Shown here: positions 24,127 to 32,048 of the stretch, piece by piece
Numbering within the stretch: position 1 is the first letter of the stretch
Layout of the letters: every line of letters starts with the position of its first letter
Source of the DNA: CAZTYI01 sp964466185
GTDB lineage: Bacteria > Chlamydiota > Chlamydiia > Chlamydiales > SM23-39
Reading direction: 5' to 3'
Assembly: GCA_964466185.1 (NCBI GenBank)
Contig: CAYXMS010000007.1
Coordinates: forward strand, 1 to 46,615
Length of the DNA stretch: 46,615 nt
Position numbers and translations under genes: made by a program
Notes under the pieces: generated by a model
The model's input: the letters and a program-made list of their open reading frames with translations, nothing else
Database searches by the model: none
Told to the model about the DNA's origin: nothing

Positions 24127-24887
24127 AAAAACCTTTCCACTTTTTTTATATCTTCCGGAATATCTACTCCTAAAGGAGCTTCTTTAACTATAGCAACCTT
24201 GATGCAGCAGCCATATTCTAGAATTTTTAGCTGTTCCAGATCTTCTTGTTTTTGCAAAAAAGTATCTTGCATTTGGGATAGCTGCTTTAGAAAGCTGCTA
24301 CGATATGCATAAATTCCAATATGATGGTAAAAAGAAGTTTTGTCAAGGTTTTTGAAATTTTTAAAACTTTTTAAATTTTTAGAAAAAGGAATCGGCGATC
24401 TGCTGAAATAAAGCGCTTTTTGATTTTGATCAAAGACGCATTTGACTATATGGGGAGAAAAAATGTCTTCAAAACGGCTAATAGGCGCGCAGGCAGTTGC
24501 TGCGTGGGCGTTTTCATCCTGTTTTAAAATTTCAAGTGTTTGCAGAATGGTTTTTTTTTCAATACATGGATTATCTCCTTGTATATTGAAAAAAATGTCA
24601 GCTTCTAGGTTATATTTGTTTACAGCTTCTAGGAGTCTTTGAGTGCCGTTTTTGCAGCTGCTGCTGGTTAAAAGCGCTTTGCCCTGGAATTTTTTTATAT
24701 GTTCTAATATTTTATAACTGTCGGTAGCTATGTAAACTTCATCTAAAAAAGCGCACTTTAAAACACTTTCGTAAGTACGTTGGATAAGACTTTTATTCAA
24801 AATGGGAAAAAGCGCTTTTTCTGGAAAACGGCTGCTTTTTAATCGGGCAGGGATAATAGCAATAGTTTTAATTTTATTTTTTTTCAT
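24090..24887 (-). CDS. kdsB: CMP-KDO synthetase
   Basis: A 265-residue 3-deoxy-manno-octulosonate cytidylyltransferase: IAIIPARLKSSRFPEKAL, YIATDS, SSCKNGTQRLLEA, FFNIQGDNPCI and RSPIPFSK, followed by HHIGIYAYRSSFL. It activates KDO for lipid A-core synthesis, so the organism makes a KDO-containing LPS. It is the first gene of the kdsB-pyrG pair, with pyrG overlapping its end. The QGDNP block has Asn where many enzymes have Glu (QGDEP), a mild oddity in the nucleotide-sugar site. Confidence 0.93.
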   Translation of the reverse strand: MKKNKIKTIAIIPARLKSSRFPEKALFPILNKSLIQRTYESVLKCAFLDEVYIATDSYKILEHIKKFQGKALLTSSSCKNGTQRLLEAVNKYNLEADIFFNIQGDNPCIEKKTILQTLEILKQDENAHAATACAPISRFEDIFSPHIVKCVFDQNQKALYFSRSPIPFSKNLKSFKNFKNLDKTSFYHHIGIYAYRSSFLKQLSQMQDTFLQKQEDLEQLKILEYGCCIKVAIVKEAPLGVDIPEDIKKVERFLCQSNTFSSQEA

Positions 24888-25024
24888 AAAAAATAGATTT
24901 TTGTATTAAAAAGTGCATTACATAATAAAAGATTATGGGAAAGTTATAATATTTTATCAATTTATTAAAAAAATATTAGCAAAACTTGTTCTTTTAGGGG
25001 CGGGATAAGCTGGTGTATATAATA

Positions 25025-25225
25025 TTAAGATTTTGAAAGTCTTTGCTGTTGTATGTATTGTTTCAAGATGTTCAATGGAACTTTTCCACAAGAAGAGGCA
25101 AAATAGCTAGACGACCATTTTTTCTCATCAATCTAGAAGATATTTCTTTTAAACTATTGCTCAGAGAAGAAATAGAAACTTTTGGCAGATAATTAACAAT
25201 AGGTGGACAGAATCTTTTTCTTCAT
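25025..25225 (-). pseudogene. IS200/IS605 TnpA fragment (Y1 transposase), frameshifted
   Basis: Read on the minus strand, DSVHLL (family: DHVHLL, with the first His of the HUH site lost) is followed after a one-base frameshift by VNYLPKVSISSLSNSLKEIS and SRLMRK, then WSSSYFASSCGKVPLNILK and QYIQQQ before a TAA. This is the second half of the IS200-type TnpA pattern (VNSLKGVSSRL, LWSPSYFAASCGGAP, QYIEQQ). A stretch of a dozen or more residues between RK and KW is missing. The N-terminal half was not found. Non-functional. Confidence 0.8.
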
Positions 25226-25272
25226 TAAATTTTATTTAACTTTTGCATAGGCCGATTAACATATTAATTAGC

Positions 25273-25440
25273 ATGATTTTTAAAAAAGTATTTTGTTTTT
25301 GTTTAAAACCTAAAAAAAATTCAATTTGAACTTTTTAAACAGCTTGCCGGGACAAAAAGATTTATATTTAATAGAGGATTGGCTCAAAGAAAAGAAGCTT
25401 TTAAAAAGGTTTTAAAAATAGATATAAAGTTAGAAAAAAG
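25273..25440 (+). pseudogene. TnpB (OrfB) N-terminal fragment, frameshifted
   Basis: From an ATG at 25273 one frame reads MIFKKVFCFCLKPKKNSI and stops; a neighbouring frame continues FELFKQLAGTKRFIFNRGLA and QRKEAFKKVLK. Together they match the start of IS605 OrfB/TnpB proteins (basic MLKAFKYRLYP-type head, then an AGxxRFVFNxALxxRxEAY block). After about residue 55 the similarity ends, so most of the gene, including the RuvC-like nuclease domain, is gone. It is divergent from the tnpA fragment. Confidence 0.75.
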
Positions 25441-25556
25441 TTATATTTTTTGTATTTTAAATTTAAATGCCAGTGTTTATTTTTTTTTTTATTTTTAATT
25501 TATTTCTTTTACATGCTACAAAATAAAATAAAACAGTCTAAAAGTAGGATGTTGTT

Positions 25557-27170
25557 GTGTCATTATTATTTAGTTCACTTGCCAAAAAAAGACTCTCATA
25601 TAAGCCAAAATTATCTGCTGTTTTAAAAAATTTAAAACATATTACAGCAGAAAAAGCTTCTACTGTAGCTTTTAAAATCAGGGTTGATCGAAAAGTAAAA
25701 CCCTATTTTAAAAAAAGCGCTTCCCAGCCGTTGTTTTTTTTGAAGACAAAATCAAGTGGGATTAAAACTAAAACAGGGTTTGTAAAACCCTTAAAAGTAG
25801 GCGTTGTTTTTTCCGGAGGCCAAGCGTCCGGCGGGCATAATGTGATTGCTGGAGTTTTTGACAGCTTAAAAAAAATACATGCAAAATCTGAGCTGATAGG
25901 TTTTTTAGGCGGGCCTTCTGGTATCATAGATAATAAGTATAAGAAAATTACAGCTAAAGAATTGTCTTTTTATCGCAACCAGGGAGGTTTTGATCTGATC
26001 GGTTCCGGACGTACTAAAATAGAAACTAAAGACCAGTTAAAAGCAGCTTTAAAAAGTGCTGAAAAATTAGGCTTGGATGGTTTGGTTATTATTGGCGGGG
26101 ATGATTCGAATACTAATGCGGCGGTTTTGGCGGAATATTTTTTAAAAGCTAAGATTAAAACCCGTGTAATTGGCGTGCCTAAAACTATTGATGGGGATTT
26201 AAGAGGAGAGCACATAGAGCATTCTTTTGGATTTGATACCGCTACTAAAACGTATTCTGAGATGATTGGTAATATTGCTAAAGACGCGCTTTCTGCTAAA
26301 AAATATTATCATTTTATCAAGCTTATGGGCAGATCGGCATCTCATGTGACTTTAGAATGCGCTTTAAATACTCAAATTAATTTTGTATTTATTGCAGAGG
26401 AAGTTTTAGCTCAAAAACTGTCTTTGGCTCAATTAGCAGATGATTTATATCTTAAGATTAAAAAACGTAGTTTAAAAGGTAAAAATTATGGAGTTGTTTT
26501 AATTCCGGAGGGGTTAATTGAGTTTGTTCCGGAAGTTAAAGAATTAATTAAAGAGTTAAATTCTTTTTTAAGTTCTAAAAAAGCTCAGTTGCTAGAAAAA
26601 GTAGATGATTTTCAAGAAAAAGTGGCTTTGGTCTTAAAAAATTTATCTTCTAAAAGCAGCCAGTGTTTTTCTATTTTACCTGATTTAATTAAAAAACAGC
26701 TTCTTTTAGACCGCGATCCTCATGGCAATGTGCAAGTATCTGCCATAGAAACTGAAAAATTGTTAATAGAACTTGTGCAAGAAAAGCTTAAAAAAGATAA
26801 AAAATCTAAAATCAAATTTAAAGCTCAGCCCCATTTTTTGGGCTATGAAGGACGTTCTGGTCTGCCGAGTAATTTTGATGCTAATTACTGTTATAACTTA
26901 GGTTTTGTAGCTTCTATTTTGATAAGTAAGCAGCTGACTGGTTATATGGCAGCTTTAAAGGGGTTGTCTAAAGATCCTCGGCATTGGCAGCCTATGGGTG
27001 TGCCTTTAGTATCGATGATGCGAATGGAAGTTCGCAAAGGTCAAAAAAAGCCGGTTATTCAGAAAAACTTAGTGGATTTGCAAGGAAGGGATTTTAAAAA
27101 GCTCAAGCTATATCGTAAAAAATTAGAAGAAAAAGATCTTTATCTGTGCCCAGGTCCGATCCAGTTTTAA
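25557..27170 (+). CDS. PPi-dependent 6-phosphofructokinase
   Basis: A 537-residue long-type phosphofructokinase: VVFSGGQASGGHNVIAG, GFLGGPSGI, IIGGDDSNTNAAVLAEYF, GVPKTIDGDL (catalytic Asp), HSFGFDTATKTYSEMIGNI and YHFIKLMGRSASHVTLE, plus QPHFLGYEGRSGLPSNFD near the C-terminus. The GGDDS motif in place of GGDGS marks PPi rather than ATP as phosphoryl donor. The length fits the plant-beta/chlamydial PFP class (chlamydiae carry two such genes, CT205 and CT207). Start is GTG at 25557 with AGTAGGAT upstream; the first 75 residues are a basic extension. A terminator follows. Confidence 0.93.
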   Translation: MSLLFSSLAKKRLSYKPKLSAVLKNLKHITAEKASTVAFKIRVDRKVKPYFKKSASQPLFFLKTKSSGIKTKTGFVKPLKVGVVFSGGQASGGHNVIAGVFDSLKKIHAKSELIGFLGGPSGIIDNKYKKITAKELSFYRNQGGFDLIGSGRTKIETKDQLKAALKSAEKLGLDGLVIIGGDDSNTNAAVLAEYFLKAKIKTRVIGVPKTIDGDLRGEHIEHSFGFDTATKTYSEMIGNIAKDALSAKKYYHFIKLMGRSASHVTLECALNTQINFVFIAEEVLAQKLSLAQLADDLYLKIKKRSLKGKNYGVVLIPEGLIEFVPEVKELIKELNSFLSSKKAQLLEKVDDFQEKVALVLKNLSSKSSQCFSILPDLIKKQLLLDRDPHGNVQVSAIETEKLLIELVQEKLKKDKKSKIKFKAQPHFLGYEGRSGLPSNFDANYCYNLGFVASILISKQLTGYMAALKGLSKDPRHWQPMGVPLVSMMRMEVRKGQKKPVIQKNLVDLQGRDFKKLKLYRKKLEEKDLYLCPGPIQF

Positions 27171-27183
27171 ATTATTTTTTGCA

Positions 27184-27208
27184 TTTTGCTTTAAGCAAAA
27201 CTTTTTTG
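27184..27208 (+). terminator. Terminator after the phosphofructokinase gene
   Basis: TTTTGC/GCAAAA stem around TTTAA (extendable to an 8-bp palindromic stem), then C and six T. It sits 14 nt after the stop codon. Confidence 0.6.
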
Positions 27209-27324
27209 CTTGATGTGACATTAATTAGTTAAGCTTTTATTATTATTCATAGATTGCATCTTTTCATATCTTGATTTTAAAAAGCAGGATTTGAAGATGA
27301 TTAGGACTTTAAAAAGATTTTTTT

Positions 27325-28065
27325 ATGGATTGGTTGTTCGATTATTTTAAAAATAAAAAAGAAATGGAAAAGCTTTTGCTATCTTGCGAGCGTTTTTTAT
27401 TTAAAAAAAAGATTTCCCATCTTGATTCTAATCCTTTTTCCAAGACCGCTAAAATTAAAATCCGTTTAGAAGAAAAGGGTAAGATCAGACTGGTCAGCAA
27501 AAAAGAATTTGAAGAAAAATTTGAGCTGGATCTTTTGCAGGGACTTTATTTTCAGAATTTAAAAGATTTGAAAAAAGTAGTTAAGAATTGTTTTTATGCT
27601 TGGAAAATCGCAGATATATCCGCTTTGGAAAGATGGCTGGGATCTTATTTTCAAGAAGAAATAGAAAACGGCCTGACAGCTCCTGTTTATGTAAAATGGA
27701 TCAGTCCGCATAAAGGCCATGGCCTTTATGCTTATGAAGATTTACCCGCTGGCAGCTATATTGGAGAGTATGCGGGAGTTGTCCGCAGACACCGAAAAAG
27801 ATTGGACGAGGCTAATGCCTATTGTTTTGAGTATCCTGTATTTTTTAATGGAAAAACCCCTTATACCATAGATGCTAAAGAAGAGGGCAACCTTCTACGT
27901 TTTATCAACCATAGTTTTCAACCGAATCTATATTTGAAAAGAGCTTATAGCCGAGGAATGATGCATATTATTTTGAGAGCTAAAGAAAATATTGCCAAAG
28001 GCAGTGAGCTGACTTATGATTATGGCCCTAATTATTGGAAGAAAAGACCTCAGCCGATAGAATAA
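27325..28065 (+). CDS. SET-domain lysine methyltransferase (NUE/CT737-like)
   Basis: A 246-residue protein with a SET domain in residues 125-240: SPHKGHGLYAYEDLPAGSYI, GEYAGVV, the RFINHSFQPN cofactor-binding motif and ELTYDYGPNYW, with the catalytic Tyr. There is no Cys-rich post-SET. The N-terminal 120 residues are helical and charged and differ from eukaryotic SET proteins. Chlamydial SET proteins (CT737 and orthologues) are reported to methylate histones, including the bacterial Hc1 and host histones, and CT737 is a secreted effector. No classical signal peptide is visible, which fits type III secretion. The mini-histone at 712-849 could be a substrate; that is speculation. The gene is followed within 28 nt by trmH. 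Confidence 0.88.
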   Translation: MDWLFDYFKNKKEMEKLLLSCERFLFKKKISHLDSNPFSKTAKIKIRLEEKGKIRLVSKKEFEEKFELDLLQGLYFQNLKDLKKVVKNCFYAWKIADISALERWLGSYFQEEIENGLTAPVYVKWISPHKGHGLYAYEDLPAGSYIGEYAGVVRRHRKRLDEANAYCFEYPVFFNGKTPYTIDAKEEGNLLRFINHSFQPNLYLKRAYSRGMMHIILRAKENIAKGSELTYDYGPNYWKKRPQPIE

Positions 28066-28092
28066 TTGCAAGTATTAAGAGGAGTTGGATTA

Positions 28093-28854
28093 ATGGCGAA
28101 TTATATCATGGGGCGTAACTGTCTTTTAGAAATTTTACGTTTTTGTCCGGAAAAAATTATCAAAGTTTATATTTTGGAAAACAAGCAGCATGAACAAAGG
28201 GAAAACAGCTCGTTTTATGAAATTATGCAACTTATCGAAGAAAAAAAATTTCCTGTAGAATATGCTAGTAAGAAAAAGCTTTCAAACCTAGTTTTTTCAG
28301 ATTCCCATCAGGGATTTGTAGCTCAGCTTAAAGATCGCAGCTATTTGGATTTAAAAGTTTTTTTTCAAAAAATACAAGATCATAAAGAGCAGAATAAAGA
28401 TAAGATTTTAGTGGTTATGTTGGATACGATTATGGATCCGCATAATTTTGGGGCTATTTTAAGAGCTGCCGAATGTTTTGGTATTTCTGCGATTGTTTTT
28501 TCTAAAAATCGCGGGGCGCCTTTAACTCCTGTTGTTTGCAAGGTCAGCTCAGGCGCTTGTGAGCTGGTTGATAGTATTCAGGTATCTAATTTGGCGCAAA
28601 CAGTACAAAAATTTAAAGAAGAGAATTTTGAAGTTGTTGTTGCCGACAATTCAGAGGGGGCTAAGAATTTATTCGAATACAAATTTACCTCTAAAACGCT
28701 TTTAATTTTAGGATCGGAAGAAAAAGGGGTGCAGCCTTTAATCAAAAAATCGGCGGATATAGCTATTAAAATTCCCCTAAAAGGAAAAATTGATTCTTTA
28801 AATGTCTCGCAGGCTGCAGCTATTTTTTTAGCTTTCCAAAACAGGCCAGTCTAG
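28093..28854 (+). CDS. TrmH/SpoU family RNA 2'-O-methyltransferase (RlmB-like)
   Basis: A 253-residue enzyme with the three SPOUT motifs: DPHNFGAILRAAE (motif 1 with the catalytic Asn-Arg), LLILGSEEKGVQPLI (motif 2) and IPLKGKIDSLNVSQAAAIFL (motif 3). The N-terminal MGRNCLLEILR and LEDKQ-like region is the RNA-binding substrate domain of the RlmB/TrmH group, which methylates a 23S rRNA guanosine. I used the ATG at 28093, with AAGAGGAG upstream, instead of a TTG that abuts the SET stop codon. Its 3' end overlaps the convergent 94-residue gene by 27 nt. Confidence 0.93.
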   Translation: MANYIMGRNCLLEILRFCPEKIIKVYILENKQHEQRENSSFYEIMQLIEEKKFPVEYASKKKLSNLVFSDSHQGFVAQLKDRSYLDLKVFFQKIQDHKEQNKDKILVVMLDTIMDPHNFGAILRAAECFGISAIVFSKNRGAPLTPVVCKVSSGACELVDSIQVSNLAQTVQKFKEENFEVVVADNSEGAKNLFEYKFTSKTLLILGSEEKGVQPLIKKSADIAIKIPLKGKIDSLNVSQAAAIFLAFQNRPV

Positions 28855-29112
28855 ATTGGTGGTTGAAAGACCTGCATTATCATAAAGTACGCAGAGTTGT
28901 TTTTCGAATATTTGACCTCTGCCAATTAATTCTATAAGTTCCTGGATATTTTCAGAAGCATGGATTTCTTCTTCCAGTTCTTCTAACTGGTTGTAAAAAA
29001 TGCTTTCAAAATCTACCATGCCGGCGTCCAGGCAATCATCCAATGTATTGCGTAGAATAGAGATGTTTTTTAACAATTGTTTCTTTTGTTTTTTTAATTC
29101 TTTGCGATCCAT
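28828..29112 (-). CDS. Small charged helical protein, unknown
   Basis: A 94-residue protein with a Lys-rich amphipathic head (MDRKELKKQKKQLLKNISIL), a Glu-rich middle (QLEELEEEIHASENIQELIE) and a C-terminal segment ending TTNLDWPVLES. It looks fully helical and cytoplasmic; I know no family. GAGGAAAC precedes the ATG, in favour of a real gene. It overlaps the end of the convergent methyltransferase gene. Function unknown. Confidence 0.6.
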   Translation of the reverse strand: MDRKELKKQKKQLLKNISILRNTLDDCLDAGMVDFESIFYNQLEELEEEIHASENIQELIELIGRGQIFEKQLCVLYDNAGLSTTNLDWPVLES

Positions 29113-29158
29113 ATATTGTTTCCTCGTATGCCAAGAAAGTTTTTAAAAAAAATCCCTT

Positions 29159-29180
29159 TTAAAACGCAATGGCGTTTTAA
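29159..29180 (-). terminator. Hairpin downstream of the deacetylase gene
   Basis: TTAAAACGC pairs perfectly with GCGTTTTAA around a 4-nt loop. On the minus strand it is followed by AAGGGA and a run of eight T. It is about 80 nt after the deacetylase stop codon, so it could end that transcript before the 94-residue gene. Confidence 0.5.
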
Positions 29181-29257
29181 GAACACAGGTTATTAAATTC
29201 GTCTTGATTTAGGAATTAGCATGCTTTGTTTTTATGGAAAAGAACTATTTTTTTAAG

Positions 29258-30007
29258 TTAGCGTCTACGAAGGCTATTGATGAGATACTTGCCTGTATAA
29301 AGCCAAAAATTTAAATGGCGATTTTTTATCAGCCTGTCTATATTACTAAAACTTAATAAGTTAATACGATAGGTTAAGTTAGAAATATTCTGCCAGCTGA
29401 AATTCAGGGCGGAGCCGATTCTTAACGCATATTTATAATGTTTCTGGACTAAATTATGGATTTTACGGTTAAAGCGGCCGTAGGGGTAAACAAAGGTATT
29501 TATAGGCAGGTTTAATTTTTGTTCTAAAAACTGTTTGGAAAACACTATTTCTTGTTTGAGATCTGTTTGAAATTCGGCCAATTGTTTGGGATCGGTCAAA
29601 TCTTGATGGTAAAAAGAGTGTGAGGCTATTTCTACAAGTCCGCTTTGGGCCATTTCTTTAAGCTCTGAAAAGGAACAAAAGGCTTCTTTATAATTTGGGT
29701 TAAAAAGGTTTTTCTTTTTTTTTAAAAATTTTAAACGGCGTTCGATAGGCAATCTGGCTTTTTCCACAATATATCCTGCAGGCACAGCTAAGAGGGTTTT
29801 GATTTGAAGTTTTTTTAAAAGGGGAAACAGATAATGGTAAAAATCAACATAGCTATCGTCGAAGGTTAGGCAAAGGCTGGTTTTGAAGGCAGGTATTTTA
29901 TTTCCCGGTAAAAGCAGGGAAAAATTTTGTTTTAGCAAAGCTAATTTTTCTTCTAAAATTTCCGGGCTTTTAGGTTCGATCTGATGAAACAGAAGTGTCA
30001 AGAGCAT
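29258..30007 (-). CDS. Polysaccharide deacetylase (NodB fold)
   Basis: A 249-residue member of carbohydrate esterase family 4: LCLTFDDSYVDFYHYLFPLL (motif 1 with the catalytic and metal Asp), EIASHSFYHQDLT (motif 2, HxxxH metal ligands) and VYPYGRFN (motif 3). It removes acetyl groups from N-acetylated sugars in polymers or peptidoglycan-like material. There is no signal peptide, so it may act on cytoplasmic or lipid-linked intermediates. It overlaps the end of the glycosyltransferase gene by 38 nt, so both probably act on the same glycan. Confidence 0.88.
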   Translation of the reverse strand: MLLTLLFHQIEPKSPEILEEKLALLKQNFSLLLPGNKIPAFKTSLCLTFDDSYVDFYHYLFPLLKKLQIKTLLAVPAGYIVEKARLPIERRLKFLKKKKNLFNPNYKEAFCSFSELKEMAQSGLVEIASHSFYHQDLTDPKQLAEFQTDLKQEIVFSKQFLEQKLNLPINTFVYPYGRFNRKIHNLVQKHYKYALRIGSALNFSWQNISNLTYRINLLSFSNIDRLIKNRHLNFWLYTGKYLINSLRRR

Positions 30008-30740
30008 GATTTTTTTCTTCTAGTTTTAAATATTTGTAAAAAGAACAGCTGCTATTATAAATAGAGATGATCAGTCCTTCTTTGCCATATAGAAAGCCTT
30101 TTTGAAAAAAATAGCTTTTTAGAAAAGCAAAAAGCCCGTGAAAAAAGGCTTTAAAAGCGGAACTTTTTTTGATTCCCTGATATTCTTCAGCATATAGGGT
30201 CGAGTATTTTTGGATTTTTTTTAAAAAATCATCTATCGATTGCATGGAATAATGAAAAATGGGATGTTTGAATTTCTGTATTTTGATTTTTTTGTTTACT
30301 AAAACTCTTTCATGCACAAAGTCTTTGCTGAAAGCGGTTTTTTGCCGGTTGTATAATCTAATATGTCTTTCGTTATGCCAGCCGCAGCAATGGATTTGTT
30401 TGTTATTGAAAAAATTAATGAAAGGAAAAGAATAAGCAGTATTGCTGGACAGTTTTGTTTTTTTGATCTCTTCAATTAAATCGGGAGAAAGAACTTCATC
30501 GCTGTCAATGGAGAGAATCCAGTTGTTTTTTGCTAAAACGGCAGCTTCATTACGCACTTTGCCAAAACCTTTAAAGATAGATTGTTTGATTTTAACGTTT
30601 TTAAAAGAGCGGGCTATTAAAAGAGTAGTATCGGAAGAGCCGGTGTCAAAAACAAGGACCTCATTTAAAAAACTAAGCGAGCTTAGTGTTTTACCGAGCG
30701 TTTTTTCATTGTTTAAAGTTAAAACTATAGCAGTAATCAT
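29970..30740 (-). CDS. Family 2 glycosyltransferase (WaaE/KdtX-like)
   Basis: A 256-residue GT2 enzyme: start MITAIVLTLNNEKTL, VLVFDTGSSDTT, NNWILSIDSDEVLSPDLI with the DSD metal motif, CGWHNERHIRLYNR and a C-terminal helix GLFAFLKSYFFQKGFLYGKEGLI that is amphipathic or membrane-attached. This pattern is that of LPS core beta-1,4-glucosyltransferases. I started it at the second ATG because family members begin MITA/MISA; the upstream ATG at 30752 adds four residues. It forms an operon with the deacetylase. Confidence 0.88.
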   Translation of the reverse strand: MITAIVLTLNNEKTLGKTLSSLSFLNEVLVFDTGSSDTTLLIARSFKNVKIKQSIFKGFGKVRNEAAVLAKNNWILSIDSDEVLSPDLIEEIKKTKLSSNTAYSFPFINFFNNKQIHCCGWHNERHIRLYNRQKTAFSKDFVHERVLVNKKIKIQKFKHPIFHYSMQSIDDFLKKIQKYSTLYAEEYQGIKKSSAFKAFFHGLFAFLKSYFFQKGFLYGKEGLIISIYNSSCSFYKYLKLEEKNHALDTSVSSDRT

Positions 30741-30872
30741 GAAAATTATCATAGCAAAAGCGGTGATAATGCAAAACTGGAAAAAATCATTCTTTTGCTT
30801 TCCTGTAATTTTTGTTTTTTTTATAATTTTTATTTTGAAGCATAAAAAAAATATTTTTAATGAGGAAAAAAA

Positions 30873-31871
30873 ATGAGATTAGCCTATACCTATGATGATG
30901 TTGCTTTAGTTCCTCAATTTAATAATGTTCCTTCTAGAACAACGCCCAAATTGGAAACCTGGCTGACTAAAAATATAAAAATGAGAATGCCGCTTTTAGC
31001 TGCCAATATGGATTCTGTTATCTCTGAAGAATTGGCTGATGTTTTAATTAGCTATGGATCTGTTCCGATTTTTCATAGATTTACCAGTTTAGAAAAACAA
31101 AAACAGTGGATCAAAAAATACAAAGGTAAAGTTTTTATTTCTGTAGGATTAAAAAAAATCGATGAAATTACTCCTTTGTTAGAGCTTGGTCCGCAGGGCA
31201 TTTGCATAGATGTGGCCCATGGCCATTCTGACCGTATGTTTTGGCTCGTTGAAAAGATCAAAAAAAAGTTTCCGGAAATTGAAGTTATTGCTGGCAATGT
31301 CTGCACTGCTATGGCTTATCATGATTTGGTAAATGCCGGCGCTGATGCTGTTAAAGTGGGAATTGGTCCGGGGGCTGCTTGTACTACGCGTGTAATTACT
31401 GGTTTTGGCGTACCCCAGTTTTCTGCTGTTAGCGACTGTGCTAGAATAGCGGAAAAGCTCAGGGTTCCTTTAATTGCTGATGGAGGCATTTGCTATTCTA
31501 GAGATGTTGTTTTGGCTTTGGCGGCAGGCGCCTCTTCGGTTATGGTTGGCAAGCTTTTTGCATTAACCCAAGAGAGTGCTGCCAAAAAACGTAGAAAAGG
31601 CCATAAATACGAAGCCAAATATCGAGGTCAGGCTTCGCAGGATTTTCAAAATGATTATTATGGCGGGCTTAAAGAAAAAACTGTGGCGGAAGGCATTGAC
31701 CTTTGGGCTGAAGTAAGCGGTTCTGCTAGAGGGCTGATAGAGCAGCTTTTAGGGGGTATTAGAAGCGGGTTGACCTATGGGGGCGCTCGCAACATTAAAG
31801 AGCTGCAAAGAAAAGCAGAGTTTGTTCATGTAACTCAAACTTACATATCTGAAAGCCATCCAAGAACTTGA
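30873..31871 (+). CDS. guaC: GMP reductase / IMP dehydrogenase family protein
   Basis: A 332-residue TIM-barrel enzyme without CBS domains: YDDVALVPQFNNVPSR, LLAANMDSVISEELA, GNVCTAMAYHDLVNAGADAV, catalytic Cys loop GIGPGAACTTRVITGFGVPQ, PLIADGGICYSRDVVLALAAGA and LLGGIRSGLTYGGARNIKEL, ending FVHVTQTY. Lack of CBS domains and the VTQ-type C-terminus resemble GuaC (GMP to IMP) rather than GuaB (IMP to XMP), but the family is hard to split by eye. An obligate intracellular organism importing nucleotides would use it for purine salvage. ATGAGGAAAAAAA supplies the ribosome-binding site. Confidence 0.78.
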   Translation: MRLAYTYDDVALVPQFNNVPSRTTPKLETWLTKNIKMRMPLLAANMDSVISEELADVLISYGSVPIFHRFTSLEKQKQWIKKYKGKVFISVGLKKIDEITPLLELGPQGICIDVAHGHSDRMFWLVEKIKKKFPEIEVIAGNVCTAMAYHDLVNAGADAVKVGIGPGAACTTRVITGFGVPQFSAVSDCARIAEKLRVPLIADGGICYSRDVVLALAAGASSVMVGKLFALTQESAAKKRRKGHKYEAKYRGQASQDFQNDYYGGLKEKTVAEGIDLWAEVSGSARGLIEQLLGGIRSGLTYGGARNIKELQRKAEFVHVTQTYISESHPRT

Positions 31872-32048
31872 TATTTGTATTTTTTTATCAACGACGGCGT
31901 AAATTTTGCTAAATTATATGATAGTCAAGAAGATTTAATGGAGAACCTACAGCTGTAACTATATCCAAAAGATTGCTAAAATCAAAAAAAAGCAATAAGC
32001 TTAAAATCAAACAAGCTGAAAGATAAATTTTGTCCGGTCAGGTTTTTT

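Larger units (their letters stand above)
24888..25556. mobile_element. Decayed IS605-like element filling the 669-bp spacer
   Basis: This spacer between kdsB and the phosphofructokinase gene contains no intact gene but holds divergent fragments of tnpA (minus, 25025-25225) and tnpB (plus, 25273-25440), the arrangement of IS605. A weak 7-bp stem (about 24987-25012, with two G-U pairs) to the left of tnpA could be a relic of the left-end hairpin. 25441-25556 is AT-rich and shows nothing beyond the ribosome-binding site of the next gene. Both genes are frameshifted or truncated, so the element is dead. Confidence 0.7.

Noticed and set aside
30442..30876. A 144-codon plus-strand frame before the GMP reductase gene
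   Set aside because: Two thirds lie antisense to the glycosyltransferase gene and the rest is AT-rich promoter region; no family resemblance.
31872..32048. Spacer after the GMP reductase gene examined for an RNA gene or terminator
   Set aside because: Only a 6-bp TTGATA/TATCAA pairing was found, too weak in this base composition; no tRNA-like arms.
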